The notes beneath the pieces are model-generated. The model saw only the letters and a list, made by a program, of their open reading frames with translations. It did not search any database and had not been told where the DNA came from. Below, piece after piece: positions 1 to 8,542 of a DNA stretch of 64,000 bases (position 1 is the stretch's first letter; the number at the start of each line of letters is the position of its first letter). The stretch is from NCBI RefSeq assembly GCF_935825525.1, contig NZ_CAKXZT010000152.1:11197-75196 (forward strand), written 5' to 3'. A program made the position numbers and the translations under genes. Source of the stretch: Mesorhizobium escarrei. GTDB taxonomy: Bacteria > Pseudomonadota > Alphaproteobacteria > Rhizobiales > Rhizobiaceae.

Positions 1-593
1 CCAAGCGCCAGGTCGGCAACCGCATGTTCCAGGGCGACACCTCGCACCTGCCGCTCAAGCTCAACACGGCCGGCGTCATTCCGCCGATCTTCGCCTCTTC
101 GCTGCTGTTGCTGCCGGCGACGGTCGCCGGCTTCTCGCAGACGACCAACATGCCAGCCTGGGCCAGCACCGTCCTGGCGGCACTCGGCCATGGCCAACCG
201 CTCTACATGGCGTTCTATGCGGCGATGATCGTGTTTTTCGCCTTCTTCTATACGGCGATCGTCTTCAACCCGAAGGACACCGCCGACCAGCTCAAGAAGC
301 ATTCGGGTTTCATTCCGGGCTACCGTCCGGGCGAGCGCACCGCCGACTACATCGACTATGTTCTCACCCGCATCACTGTCGTCGGCGCCATTTATCTGGT
401 GCTGGTGTGTCTGCTGCCCGAGTTCCTGATTTCAGCGACTGGCGTACCATTCTACCTCGGTGGCACATCGCTTCTGATCGTGGTCAGTGTAACGCTCGAC
501 ACGGTGGCGCAGATTCAGGGTCACCTGATCGCGCACCAGTATGAGGGCCTGATCAAGAAGTCGAAGCTGCGCGGGGGGAAGAAGGCCAGATGA
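1..593 (+). CDS. secY: Protein translocase subunit SecY, C-terminal part (5' end outside window)
   Basis: Central pore subunit of the SecYEG inner-membrane translocon. The open frame runs into the left edge of the window (codons in phase from base 3), so only about the last 196 of the usual 430-450 residues are present. Visible SecY features are the hydrophobic segments (PPIFASSLLLLPATVAGF, then a helix near YMAFYAAMIVFFAFFYTAIV), the cytoplasmic loop FNPKDTADQLKKHSGFIPG and the GYRPGERTADYIDYVLTRIT signature, followed by two last helices and a basic tail ending KLRGGKKAR. Its stop overlaps the adk start by 4 bp (ATGA), which suggests translational coupling, as is usual at the end of the spc ribosomal operon. 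Confidence 0.97.
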   Translation, partial: KRQVGNRMFQGDTSHLPLKLNTAGVIPPIFASSLLLLPATVAGFSQTTNMPAWASTVLAALGHGQPLYMAFYAAMIVFFAFFYTAIVFNPKDTADQLKKHSGFIPGYRPGERTADYIDYVLTRITVVGAIYLVLVCLLPEFLISATGVPFYLGGTSLLIVVSVTLDTVAQIQGHLIAHQYEGLIKKSKLRGGKKAR

Positions 594-1210
594 GGTTGAT
601 ATTGCTTGGGCCGCCAGGGGCGGGCAAGGGGACGCAAGCACAAAGACTGGTAGAAAAATACGGCATACCCCAACTCTCCACGGGCGATATGCTGCGCGCT
701 GCTGTCCAGGCCGGCACCGAAGTCGGCAAACGGGCCAAGGCGGTGATGGACGCTGGCGAACTGGTTTCCGACGCCATCGTCAACGCCATCGTCGCCGAGC
801 GTATCGACCAGGCCGATTGCGCCGGGGGATTTATCCTTGACGGATATCCGCGAACCCTGGTGCAGGCGGACGCGGTTGAATCGATGCTCTCGGCCCGCGG
901 CCTCACTCTCGACGCCGTCATCGAACTTGTCGTCGACGACAAGGCGCTGGTTGGTCGAATCGGCAAGCGCGCCGAAGAGGCCAAGGCGGCGGGTCTGCCG
1001 GTGCGCAAGGACGACAACCCGGCGGTGTTCGAAGAGCGCCTGAAGGAGTACTACAAGAAAACCTCGCCGCTGATCGGCTACTACTATGCCAAGGGCAAGC
1101 TCAGAGGTGTCGACGGCATGGCCGACATCGATGCGGTGACGCGACAGATCGAAGCGGTGCTCACGGCCCCGACCCAAGCGGCGGCCCAAGGGTCTGCGTA
1201 CGGAAAATAA
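590..1210 (+). CDS. adk: Adenylate kinase
   Basis: Converts ATP plus AMP to two ADP in the cytoplasm. The 206-residue product opens with the P-loop GPPGAGKGTQA (residues 7-17), has the NMP-binding stretch QLSTGDMLRAAV and the signature FILDGYPRT. It is a short-lid form: the LID segment between about residues 125 and 145 has no zinc cysteines. The start overlaps the secY stop by 4 bp, and the secY-adk-rpsM order is the standard one in alphaproteobacteria. The C-terminal Ala/Thr/Gln-rich tail is a little longer than in enterobacterial Adk. Confidence 0.97.
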   Translation: MRLILLGPPGAGKGTQAQRLVEKYGIPQLSTGDMLRAAVQAGTEVGKRAKAVMDAGELVSDAIVNAIVAERIDQADCAGGFILDGYPRTLVQADAVESMLSARGLTLDAVIELVVDDKALVGRIGKRAEEAKAAGLPVRKDDNPAVFEERLKEYYKKTSPLIGYYYAKGKLRGVDGMADIDAVTRQIEAVLTAPTQAAAQGSAYGK

Positions 1211-1401
1211 ACGATTACGCTTGACTGGAGCGGTTCGCTGGGGTATGGCGGCCCGTCTTCCTATCAGGCATGAGGCTTGCTTGCCCGCAAGGGCAAGGCA
1301 GCCGCTTTGAACTGGAAACTCCCGCATGGGCCGGCCTCCACCGGACGCGGGGCAACTTTGATAGCGCCGGCTTGTCCGGCCCACATGGAGAAGAGAAGAA
1401 C

Positions 1402-1770
1402 ATGGCTCGTATAGCCGGCGTCAACATTCCGACCAACAAGCGCGTCGTCATTGCGCTTCAGTACATTCACGGCATTGGCAAGAGCTTCGCCCAAGAGATC
1501 GTCGACAAGGTCGGCATCCCCGCCGAGCGCCGCGTCAACCAGCTGACCGACGCGGAAGTGCTGCAGATCCGCGAGACGATCGACCGTGACTACCAGGTCG
1601 AGGGCGATCTGCGCCGCGAAGTGTCGATGAACATCAAGCGGCTCATGGACCTCGGCTGCTATCGCGGCCTGCGTCATCGCCGCTCGCTGCCGGTCCGCGG
1701 CCAGCGCACGCATACCAATGCGCGCACCCGCAAGGGCCCGGCCAAGTCGATCGCCGGAAAGAAGAAATAA
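1402..1770 (+). CDS. rpsM: 30S ribosomal protein S13
   Basis: Head protein of the small ribosomal subunit that contacts the P-site tRNA and the 50S bridge. The 122-residue product starts MARIAGVNIPTNKRVVIALQ and ends in the basic tail with RGLRHRRSLPVRGQRTHTNA, both typical of S13. The frame is open further upstream, to 1270, but the ATG at 1402 gives the family length and lies 6 nt after GAGAAGAGAAG, a good Shine-Dalgarno stretch. A 191-nt spacer separates it from adk. That spacer has a GC-rich hairpin-forming stretch (gcttgcccgcaagggcaagg, 1277-1296) and could carry an extra promoter. Confidence 0.97.
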   Translation: MARIAGVNIPTNKRVVIALQYIHGIGKSFAQEIVDKVGIPAERRVNQLTDAEVLQIRETIDRDYQVEGDLRREVSMNIKRLMDLGCYRGLRHRRSLPVRGQRTHTNARTRKGPAKSIAGKKK

Positions 1771-1909
1771 TTTAGGGCAGTACGGGAGTAGGGCAGTAGG
1801 GCAATAGGATCGGCAGACATACTGCCCTACTGCCGTATTCCCCTACTGCCTTCTCCCTGGTGGAGCCGCTGGCATTACGGCGGTGTAGAGATCAACTGAA
1901 AGGACCATC
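1771..1909. repeat. Inverted array of 'agggcagta' units between rpsM and rpsK
   Basis: The spacer contains a left arm of tandem units (gggcagta, gggagta, gggcagta, gggcaata at 1775-1808) and a right arm with their reverse complements (tactgccc, tactgccg, tattcccc, tactgcc at 1820-1851). The transcript could therefore fold into a long imperfect hairpin with a loop near 1809-1819. The downstream part (1852-1909) is ordinary leader ending in GAAAGGACCATC before the rpsK start. It is not a Rho-independent terminator because no T-run follows. Confidence 0.75.
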
Positions 1910-2299
1910 ATGGCCAAGGAAGCCACACGTGTTCGCCGTCGCGAACGCAAGAATATCTCGTCGGGCGTCGCCCACGTCAACTCGACCTTCAACAACACGA
2001 TGATCACCATCACCGACGCGCAGGGCAATTCGATTGCCTGGTCGTCGGCGGGAGCCCAGGGCTTCAAGGGGTCTCGCAAGTCGACCCCGTTCGCTGCCCA
2101 GATGGCTGCCGAGGACGTTGCCAAGAAGGCCCAGGAACACGGCATGCGCATGCTTGAGGTCGAGGTCTGCGGACCCGGCTCCGGTCGTGAATCGGCGCTG
2201 CGCGCATTGCAGGCAGCCGGCTTCACCATCACCTCGATCCGTGATGTGACGCCGATCCCGCACAATGGCTGCCGCCCGCGCAAGAAGCGCCGCGTCTAG
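1910..2299 (+). CDS. rpsK: 30S ribosomal protein S11
   Basis: Platform protein of the small subunit, near the mRNA exit. The 129-residue product has the family core HVNSTFNNTMITITDAQGN, the AQMAAEDVAKKAQEHGM helix and the C-terminal TPIPHNGCRPRKKRRV, all hallmarks of S11. The length is normal. The start follows AAAGGACCATC, a clear ribosome-binding site. No rpsD lies between rpsK and rpoA, which is the usual alphaproteobacterial arrangement. Confidence 0.98.
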   Translation: MAKEATRVRRRERKNISSGVAHVNSTFNNTMITITDAQGNSIAWSSAGAQGFKGSRKSTPFAAQMAAEDVAKKAQEHGMRMLEVEVCGPGSGRESALRALQAAGFTITSIRDVTPIPHNGCRPRKKRRV

Positions 2300-2399
2300 A
2301 GAATACCGAACGCCGCGTGAACGCCAGGAGCGTTCCTCCACGGCATTCCAGGTCGCCCGCCACGATTGGATGGTGGCGGGTCAACGGAAGGAAAGCATC

Positions 2400-3410
2400 A
2401 TGATCCAGAAAAATTGGCAGGAACTGATCAAGCCGAACAAGATCGAGTTCTCTTCGAAGAAGAAGACGCTGACCACGCTGGTCGCCGAGCCGCTCGAGCG
2501 CGGCTTTGGTCTGACCCTCGGCAACGCGCTGCGTCGCGTGCTTCTGTCTTCGCTGCGTGGCGCGGCTGTGACCGCCGTGCAGATCGACGGCGTTCTGCAT
2601 GAATTCTCGTCGATCGCCGGCGTGCGCGAGGACGTGACCGACATCGTCTTGAACATCAAGGAAATCGCCATCCGCATGGAAGGTGACGGCCCCAAGCGCA
2701 TGGTCGTGCGCAAGCAGGGACCGGGCGCTGTTCTCGCCGGCGACATCCAGACGGTCGGCGACGTCGAGATCCTCAATCCCGACCACGTCATCTGCACGCT
2801 GGACGAAGGCGCTGAAATCCGCATGGAGTTCACCGTCGATACCGGCAAGGGCTACGTGCCGGCCGACCGCAATCGCGCCGAAGACGCGCCGATCGGCCTC
2901 ATCCCGGTCGACAGTCTCTACTCGCCGGTCAAGAAGGTCTCCTACAAGGTCGAGAACACCCGCGAGGGCCAGGTTCTCGACTATGACAAGCTGACCATGA
3001 CGATCGACACCGACGGTTCGATCTCGGGCGAGGACGCGGTGGCTTTCGCCGCCCGCATCCTGCAGGACCAGCTTGGCCTGTTCGTCAATTTCGACGAGCC
3101 GCAGAAGGAAGTCGCCGCCGAGCAGGTGACCGAGCTTGCCTTCAACCCGGCGCTGCTCAAGAAGGTCGACGAGCTCGAGCTTTCGGTGCGGTCGGCCAAC
3201 TGCCTGAAGAACGACAACATCGTCTATATCGGCGACCTGATCCAGAAGACCGAAGCCGAGATGCTGCGCACCCCGAACTTCGGCCGCAAGTCGCTGAACG
3301 AGATCAAGGAAGTCCTGGCGGCGATGGGCCTGCACCTCGGCATGGAAGTGCCGGATTGGCCGCCGGAAAACATCGAAGACCTCGCCAAGCGTTACGAAGA
3401 TCAATACTGA
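2400..3410 (+). CDS. rpoA: DNA-directed RNA polymerase subunit alpha
   Basis: Assembly platform of RNA polymerase; its C-terminal domain binds UP elements and activators. The 336-residue product begins MIQKNWQELIKPNKIEF. The N-terminal domain includes LEPLERGFGLTLGNALRRVLLSS-type residues around positions 30-50, and the C-terminal domain (about 250-336) has LKKVDELELSVRSANCL and the helix-hairpin-helix stretch NFGRKSLNEIKEVLA. The frame is open upstream into the rpsK tail, but ATG 2400 follows the site GGAAGGAAAG and gives the normal length. Confidence 0.98.
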   Translation: MIQKNWQELIKPNKIEFSSKKKTLTTLVAEPLERGFGLTLGNALRRVLLSSLRGAAVTAVQIDGVLHEFSSIAGVREDVTDIVLNIKEIAIRMEGDGPKRMVVRKQGPGAVLAGDIQTVGDVEILNPDHVICTLDEGAEIRMEFTVDTGKGYVPADRNRAEDAPIGLIPVDSLYSPVKKVSYKVENTREGQVLDYDKLTMTIDTDGSISGEDAVAFAARILQDQLGLFVNFDEPQKEVAAEQVTELAFNPALLKKVDELELSVRSANCLKNDNIVYIGDLIQKTEAEMLRTPNFGRKSLNEIKEVLAAMGLHLGMEVPDWPPENIEDLAKRYEDQY

Positions 3411-3454
3411 GGCTCGGAAAGAGCTTCTTGAACCCGGAATGAAGGAGAAGAGCC

Positions 3455-3886
3455 ATGCGCCACGGATTTAAAGGCCGCCGGTTCGCCCGCAGCATCAGCC
3501 ACCGCAAGTCGATGTTTGCTAATCTTGCCGTGTCGCTCATCGAGCATGAGCAGATCCTCACCACATTGCCGAAGGCGAAGGATCTGCGTCCGATCGTCGA
3601 GAAGCTGGTGACGCTCGGCAAGCGCGGCGACCTGCATGCCCGCCGCCAGGTGATTGCCCAGATCGGCAACGAAGGCGTCGTCAAGCGCCTGTTCGACACG
3701 ATCGCGCCGCGCTACGCCACCCGCAACGGCGGCTATCTGCGCATCATGAAGGCGGGCTTCCGCCACGGCGACAATGCCGCCATGGCGGTCATCGAGTTCG
3801 TCGATCGCGACACCTCGGCCAAGGGCGCCGGCGACCGTGCCCGCATCGAGGCAGAAGGCGCCGACGAGGAAGCCGTAGCCGCATAG
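3455..3886 (+). CDS. rplQ: 50S ribosomal protein L17
   Basis: Large-subunit protein near the polypeptide exit tunnel. The 143-residue product opens MRHGFKGRRFARSISHRKSM and has the internal ITTLPKAKDLRPIVEKLVTL-like motif of L17, then an acidic, Ala-rich C-terminal extension (EAEGADEEAVAA) common in alphaproteobacteria. It starts 44 nt after rpoA behind GAAGGAGAAG and closes the ribosomal operon, with a terminator immediately downstream. Confidence 0.98.
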   Translation: MRHGFKGRRFARSISHRKSMFANLAVSLIEHEQILTTLPKAKDLRPIVEKLVTLGKRGDLHARRQVIAQIGNEGVVKRLFDTIAPRYATRNGGYLRIMKAGFRHGDNAAMAVIEFVDRDTSAKGAGDRARIEAEGADEEAVAA

Positions 3887-3910
3887 CTTCGGTTTTGCTG
3901 AAAGAGTTTC

Positions 3911-3934
3911 AAAGGGCCTGCGGGCCCTTTTGTG
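3911..3934 (+). terminator. Rho-independent terminator after rplQ
   Basis: Perfect stem aaagggcc/ggcccttt with a short tgcg loop, followed by TTTTG, 24 nt after the rplQ stop. It closes the ribosomal/RNA polymerase operon. Confidence 0.8.
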
Positions 3935-4078
3935 CATTCTGGAAACGGTAGGGAGCATTGCGGGGACTGTCTTGACTAAGCCCCTGTCGTTTCCTCGAGA
4001 ATAATTCGATTACATCGCCTTAGCCTTTCATTTTGCACAATCGTCGGGACAATGGCGCCCGACCCCGGAGGATTCGGA

Positions 4079-5566
4079 ATGCGCGTAAAACGGATGTCCC
4101 TTGTTCTACTCTGCGCCTTGATGGCGGCGGCAGTCGTGCCGGCCGCCAGGCAGGCGCTGGCTCAGGACACCAAGGCCGATCCCGGTCTGTCCGACGTGCT
4201 GACCGACATGTTGCGCGGCGCCGAAGGCGAAAATGCCACCTCTGGTCCGGACAAGCGCGTGCCGTTCGGCCGCGAGGAGATGCAACTGTCGTTTGCGCCA
4301 CTGGTCAAGCAGACGGCGCCGGCCGTGGTCAATGTCTATGCCTCGCAAACGGCCAGGCTGAGGTCGCCCTTCGACGGCGATCCGTTCTTCGAAGAGTTCT
4401 TCGGCCGTTCGCAGCCGCGTGCGCAGTCTTCGCTCGGCTCCGGCGTGCTGGTCGACCCGACAGGCATAGTGGTCACCAATTTCCACGTCATCAAGGACGC
4501 CGATCAGGTCAAGGTCGCCACCGCGGACGGGCGTGAATTCGACAGCAAGGTGCTGCTCAAGGACGAGACGCTTGACCTCGCCGTGCTCAAGATCTCCGCC
4601 GACAAGCCATTTCCGGTCGTCGCCATCGGCGATTCCGACGCGCTCGAGGTCGGCGACCTGTTGTTGGCCATCGGCAACCCCTTCGGTGTCGGCCAGACCA
4701 CCACCAGCGGCATCGTTTCGGCGCTTGCCCGCAGCCACATCGGCGTTTCCGATTCCAGTTTCTTCATCCAGACCGACGCCGCGATCAATCCCGGCAATTC
4801 CGGCGGTGCGCTGATCAACATGGGTGGCCAACTGGTCGGCATCAACACGGCGATCTATAGCCGCAGCGGCGGCTCGATCGGCATCGGCTTTGCTATTCCC
4901 TCCAACATGGTTCGCGCTTTTGCCGATGCGGCCAAGGCCGGGCGCGACTTCTTCGAGCGGCCCTATATCGGCGCCGAATTCGAGCGCGTGACGCCGCAAA
5001 TCGCCGAATCGCTTGGTCTCGAGACGCCGACCGGGGCGCTGGTTTCGTCCGTCGACGAAGCAGGGCCGGCGGCCAAGGCGGGGCTCAAGGCCGGTGACGT
5101 CGTGCTGTCGCTCAATGGCACGCCGGTCGAGAGCATCGAGGCGCTGGATTACCGGATGGCGACGCTGTCGATCGGTACCAATGCCAGCTTCGCCGTTCTG
5201 AGCAAAGGCCAGCAAGCGGCGATGGACATCGCGCTGGAGCGTGCGCCGGAAGGTGCAAAACTCGCGGAAGTGACGCTGCGCGGTCGCAGCCCGTTCTCCG
5301 GTGCCAAGGTTGCGGAACTGTCGCCGCGGCTCGCCCAGCGGCTCGGCATGCGCACGGACGTCAAGGGTGTTACCGTAATCGACATCAATCGCGGTTCGCC
5401 CGCAGCCGGTTTCGGTTTCCAGCCGGGCGACATCGTTCGCGAGGTCAACGGCTTGACCATCGATACCGCCGCGACCCTGGAACAGGCAGCCATGCAGGAG
5501 ACGCGCTGGTGGCGCTTTACCGTCGAGCGCGACGGGCAGATACTGCGCCAGGTGTTGCGTTACTGA
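4079..5566 (+). CDS. DegP/HtrA-type periplasmic serine protease (Do family)
   Basis: ATP-independent protease/chaperone of the periplasm. The 495-residue product has an N-terminal signal peptide (MRVKRMSLVLLCALMAAAVV...ALAQ). The trypsin-like domain shows the catalytic triad His136 (NFHVIKDAD), Asp166 (LDLAVLKI) and Ser241 (NPGNSGGALIN). Two PDZ domains follow, at about residues 290-390 and 400-490. The in-frame ATG at 4052 is possible, but 4079 is preferred because it sits 8 nt after GGAGG and starts directly with the basic n-region of the signal. Which Do paralog (DegP or DegQ/MucD-like) cannot be decided from sequence alone. Confidence 0.93.
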   Translation: MRVKRMSLVLLCALMAAAVVPAARQALAQDTKADPGLSDVLTDMLRGAEGENATSGPDKRVPFGREEMQLSFAPLVKQTAPAVVNVYASQTARLRSPFDGDPFFEEFFGRSQPRAQSSLGSGVLVDPTGIVVTNFHVIKDADQVKVATADGREFDSKVLLKDETLDLAVLKISADKPFPVVAIGDSDALEVGDLLLAIGNPFGVGQTTTSGIVSALARSHIGVSDSSFFIQTDAAINPGNSGGALINMGGQLVGINTAIYSRSGGSIGIGFAIPSNMVRAFADAAKAGRDFFERPYIGAEFERVTPQIAESLGLETPTGALVSSVDEAGPAAKAGLKAGDVVLSLNGTPVESIEALDYRMATLSIGTNASFAVLSKGQQAAMDIALERAPEGAKLAEVTLRGRSPFSGAKVAELSPRLAQRLGMRTDVKGVTVIDINRGSPAAGFGFQPGDIVREVNGLTIDTAATLEQAAMQETRWWRFTVERDGQILRQVLRY

Positions 5567-5617
5567 GCCCGAGCGTCGATCCTTCGGACGAGATCGCGCT
5601 TAAACGAAAAGAAGTGC

Positions 5618-6928
5618 ATGGCCGATCTGTTCAGTGTCGATGAACCGGAAAAGGCGCCGCCCGGCAGGCCGCTGGCCGACCGACTGCGCCCGCAGAACCT
5701 CAGCGAGGTCGTCGGCCAGGAGCATCTGACCGGATCCGACGGCGCACTGACGCGGCTGATCGGCTCCGGCTCGCTCGGCTCGATGATCTTCTGGGGGCCG
5801 CCCGGGACCGGCAAGACCACCGTCGCGCGGCTGCTTGCCGGCGAAACCAGCCTTGCGTTCCAACAGATATCGGCGGTGTTTTCCGGTGTCGCCGACCTGA
5901 AGAAAGTGTTTGAGGCGGCCAAGCTGCGCCGCACCAACGGCCGTCAGACGCTGCTCTTCGTCGACGAGATCCATCGCTTCAACCGGGCCCAGCAGGACAG
6001 TTTTCTGCCTGTGATGGAAGACGGCACCGTCGTCCTGGTTGGCGCCACCACCGAAAACCCCTCCTTCGAGCTGAATGCCGCGCTTCTATCCCGCGCCCGC
6101 GTGCTGGTCTTCCGTTCGCTCGGTGAGGACAGCATCGCCAAGCTGCTGGCCCGGGCCGAGGAGACCGAGGGCAGGGCGCTGCCGCTCGACGACGAGGCGA
6201 GGGCGATGCTCGTCCGCATGAGCGATGGCGATGGCCGCGCTGCCCTGACGCTGGCCGAAGAGGTCTGGCGCGCCGCCAAGTCAGGCGAGGTGTTCGGCGC
6301 CGAAGGCCTGCAGCGCATTGTCCAGCGCCGGGCGCCGATCTACGACAAGGGCCAGGACGGCCACTACAATCTGATCTCGGCGCTGCACAAATCGGTGCGC
6401 GGCTCCGATCCGGATGCCGCCCTCTATTATCTCGCCCGCATGTTCGACGCCGGCGAGGATCCGCTCTATCTCGGCCGCCGCCTGGTGCGCATGGCGATGG
6501 AGGATATCGGGCTGGCAGACCCGCAGGCGCTGGTCGTCGCCAATGCCGCCAAGGATGCCTACGACTATTTGGGCTCGCCAGAGGGCGAGCTCGCCTTCGC
6601 TGAGGCCACCGTCTATCTCGCCAGCGCGCCCAAATCCAACGCCATCTACACCGCCTTCAAGGCCGCCACTCAGGCGGCGAAGGAGTTCGGCTCGCTGCTG
6701 CCGCCCAAACACATCCTCAACGCGCCGACCAAGCTGATGAAGGAAGAAGATTACGGCGCCGGCTATCGTTACGACCACGACGAGCCGGACGCTTTTTCCG
6801 GACAGGATTATTTTCCGGAAAAGATGGGCCGCCGCACATTCTATGATCCGCCGGAGCGCGGTTTCGAGCGTGATATCAGGAAACGGCTCGACTATTGGGC
6901 GAAGCTGCGCGGCGAGCGGGACAAATGA
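5618..6928 (+). CDS. rarA: Replication-associated recombination protein A (MgsA/RarA AAA+ ATPase)
   Basis: AAA+ ATPase that acts at stalled replication forks with SSB. The 436-residue protein has Walker A GPPGTGKTT (residues about 67-75), Walker B LLFVDEIHRFN and the arginine-rich sensor region ALLSRARVLVFRSL. The C-terminal half carries the family stretch YNLISALHKSVRGSDPDAALYYLARM and ends RPLDYW-like (KRLDYWAKLRGERDK). It starts 51 nt after the protease gene, so the two may be co-transcribed. Confidence 0.95.
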   Translation: MADLFSVDEPEKAPPGRPLADRLRPQNLSEVVGQEHLTGSDGALTRLIGSGSLGSMIFWGPPGTGKTTVARLLAGETSLAFQQISAVFSGVADLKKVFEAAKLRRTNGRQTLLFVDEIHRFNRAQQDSFLPVMEDGTVVLVGATTENPSFELNAALLSRARVLVFRSLGEDSIAKLLARAEETEGRALPLDDEARAMLVRMSDGDGRAALTLAEEVWRAAKSGEVFGAEGLQRIVQRRAPIYDKGQDGHYNLISALHKSVRGSDPDAALYYLARMFDAGEDPLYLGRRLVRMAMEDIGLADPQALVVANAAKDAYDYLGSPEGELAFAEATVYLASAPKSNAIYTAFKAATQAAKEFGSLLPPKHILNAPTKLMKEEDYGAGYRYDHDEPDAFSGQDYFPEKMGRRTFYDPPERGFERDIRKRLDYWAKLRGERDK

Positions 6929-7041
6929 GTTCGCTTCACTCGGCCGGATCGGCAAAGGGCCCGTTCGACAATTGTGCTTCCGCCGAGCGCAAGGGGCAGG
7001 GATTGACCGGGGTGCCCGACAAGGCCAGTAAACGGCGATGA
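6925..7041 (+). CDS. Possible 38-aa ORF bridging rarA and crcB
   Basis: An ATG overlaps the rarA stop (ATGA at 6925-6928). The frame stays open for 38 codons until a TGA that itself overlaps the crcB start (ATGA at 7038-7041). The product is Ser/Lys/Gly-rich, without a membrane segment or recognisable motif. The exact double overlap is what translational coupling would look like, but such a short reading frame may also be chance. I do not recognise it. Confidence 0.3.
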   Translation: MSSLHSAGSAKGPFDNCASAERKGQGLTGVPDKASKRR

Positions 7042-7415
7042 TAAATCTCCTCCTCGTTGCCGCGGGCGGCGCTATTGGTGCGGGGCTGCGCCACATCGTC
7101 AGTTTCGTTGCGCTGCGCCTTGTCGGCCCGAGTTTTCCCTGGGGCACGATGGCGATCAACATTGTCGGCTCTTTTGCCATGGGTCTGTTCGTCACGACCC
7201 TGGCGCGGCGCTACGGCGGATCGAACGAGCTTCGGCTGTTCGTCGCCACCGGCATCCTCGGCGGTTTCACCACCTTCTCCGCCTTTTCGCTCGACTTCGC
7301 GACGCTGTGGGAGCGTGGTGCGACGCTGCCGGCGTTCGGATATGCCCTTGCCAGCCTCATTGGCGCGATCATTGCCCTGTTTCTGGGTCTTTGGCTCGCA
7401 AGAAGCCTGCCTTAA
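7038..7415 (+). CDS. crcB: Fluoride channel/exporter CrcB (Fluc)
   Basis: Dual-topology inner-membrane fluoride channel. The 125-residue product has four hydrophobic segments. It shows the family signatures GGAIGAGLRH (residues 9-18), WGTMAINIVGSFAMG with the conserved Asn, and TGILGGFTTFSAFS with the Phe-box and Na+-site residues. There is no convincing fluoride riboswitch in the 110 nt upstream. The gene lies in a run with rarA and the pseudouridine synthase. Confidence 0.95.
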   Translation: MINLLLVAAGGAIGAGLRHIVSFVALRLVGPSFPWGTMAINIVGSFAMGLFVTTLARRYGGSNELRLFVATGILGGFTTFSAFSLDFATLWERGATLPAFGYALASLIGAIIALFLGLWLARSLP

Positions 7416-7434
7416 TGCTATTGCCCCCCGCTTA

Positions 7435-7530
7435 CAGCACCGCGTGTCCCTTACGACGCGCAAAGGACGCTGTAGCTTTTTGATTTTGCGCATGACCCTT
7501 TCCGAAATTCGAGTTCAGGTCATGCGCTGG
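7435..7530. repeat. Rhizobiales-type palindromic intergenic element, copy 1
   Basis: Two hairpin modules. The left one (acagc...gctgt) encloses accgcgtgtc/gacgcgc. The right one is bounded by gcgcatgacc and ggtcatgcgc and contains a ttccgaaattcgagtt core. The same two-module element recurs at 63014-63118 with many matching positions, and its right module recurs elsewhere in the window. Confidence 0.8.
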
Positions 7531-7550
7531 AAACGGGTAAAAACGAGACA

Positions 7551-8531
7551 ATGGCTGGCGTAGAACAGATCACGGTGGAGGCCGGCGAGGCGGGCATGCG
7601 GCTCGACCGCTGGTTCAAGACCCATTTTCCGGGTCTTGGCTTCGGCCATCTGCAAAAACTGCTGCGCTCCGGCCAGATCCGTGTCGATGGTGGGAGGGTG
7701 AAAGCCGACACGCGTGTCGAGCCGGGCCAGATGGTCCGCATCCCACCGCTCGAAGTGGACAAGAAAGGCGAGAGCCCGCTCACCGGTCACTCGATCCGCA
7801 ACCAGGGCGACGCCGACGTTCTGGCCAAGATGCTGATCCATGAAGATCCAAAAGTCTTTGTCTTCAACAAGCCGGCCGGCCTCGCCGTCCAGGGCGGCTC
7901 AGGTGTCACCCGCAACGTCGACGACATGCTGGAAGCCTGGCGCAGCCAGAAAGGCGAGAAACCGCGTTTGGTGCACCGGCTCGACCGCGACACGTCAGGC
8001 GTGCTGGTCGTCGCCCGCACCAGGCTCGCCGCCATGAAGCTTGCCGAGGCGTTCCGGGCGCGTGAGACCAAGAAGACCTATTGGGCGCTGGTCAAGGGCG
8101 TTCCGCCGAAGCGCGAGGACAAGATCTCGACCTGGCTGATCAAAGAGCCGACGCCCGACGGCGATCGCGTGCGCGTCGCCAAGCATGGCGAAAAGGGCGC
8201 CGACCACGCGGTGTCTTATTACCGGATCGTCGAGCAGGCGGCGCAGACCCTGTCCTGGCTGGAGATGGAGCCTTATACCGGCCGCACCCACCAGCTTCGC
8301 GTCCATGCCGCTCACATCGGCTGCCCGATCATCGGCGATCCCAAATATTTCGAGGCCGACACCAATTGGGATTTTCCTGGAGGCATGCAGAACCGCTTGC
8401 ACCTGCACGCGCGCCGCATCGTCATCCCGCATCCCGACAAGGGTCTTATCGACGTCACCGCACCGATGCCGCCGCATATGCGCCAGAGCTGGAACCTGAT
8501 CGGCTTCGACGACGCCAGCGCGGAGGACTAG
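7551..8531 (+). CDS. rluC: RluA-family 23S rRNA pseudouridine synthase (RluC-like)
   Basis: Isomerises specific uridines of 23S rRNA. The 326-residue protein has an N-terminal S4 RNA-binding domain (MRLDRWFKTHFPGLGFGHLQKLLRSG region, residues 12-60). The catalytic motif HRLDRDTSG follows at 142-150, with Asp145 the expected nucleophile. Near the C-terminus are TGRTHQLRVHAAHIG and the product-loop residues before the HLHARRI stretch. Length and S4 domain fit RluC/RluD. RluC is the more likely assignment for this locus in rhizobia, but the exact target uridines are not deducible. Confidence 0.9.
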   Translation: MAGVEQITVEAGEAGMRLDRWFKTHFPGLGFGHLQKLLRSGQIRVDGGRVKADTRVEPGQMVRIPPLEVDKKGESPLTGHSIRNQGDADVLAKMLIHEDPKVFVFNKPAGLAVQGGSGVTRNVDDMLEAWRSQKGEKPRLVHRLDRDTSGVLVVARTRLAAMKLAEAFRARETKKTYWALVKGVPPKREDKISTWLIKEPTPDGDRVRVAKHGEKGADHAVSYYRIVEQAAQTLSWLEMEPYTGRTHQLRVHAAHIGCPIIGDPKYFEADTNWDFPGGMQNRLHLHARRIVIPHPDKGLIDVTAPMPPHMRQSWNLIGFDDASAED

Positions 8532-8542
8532 GTCCAGTGGGC

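Noticed and set aside
2229..3404. 391-codon minus-strand frame opposite rpoA
   Set aside because: Antisense shadow of rpoA.
3970..4078. Heat-shock (RpoH) promoter before the DegP-type gene
   Set aside because: CTTGAC is present at 3970-3975, but no convincing -10 element follows at the right distance.
4106..5215. 369-codon minus-strand frame opposite the DegP-type protease
   Set aside because: Antisense shadow; composition and lack of motifs do not support a gene.
6929..7037. Fluoride riboswitch in front of crcB
   Set aside because: The spacer does not show the conserved pseudoknot sequences of the crcB motif and overlaps the possible bridging ORF.
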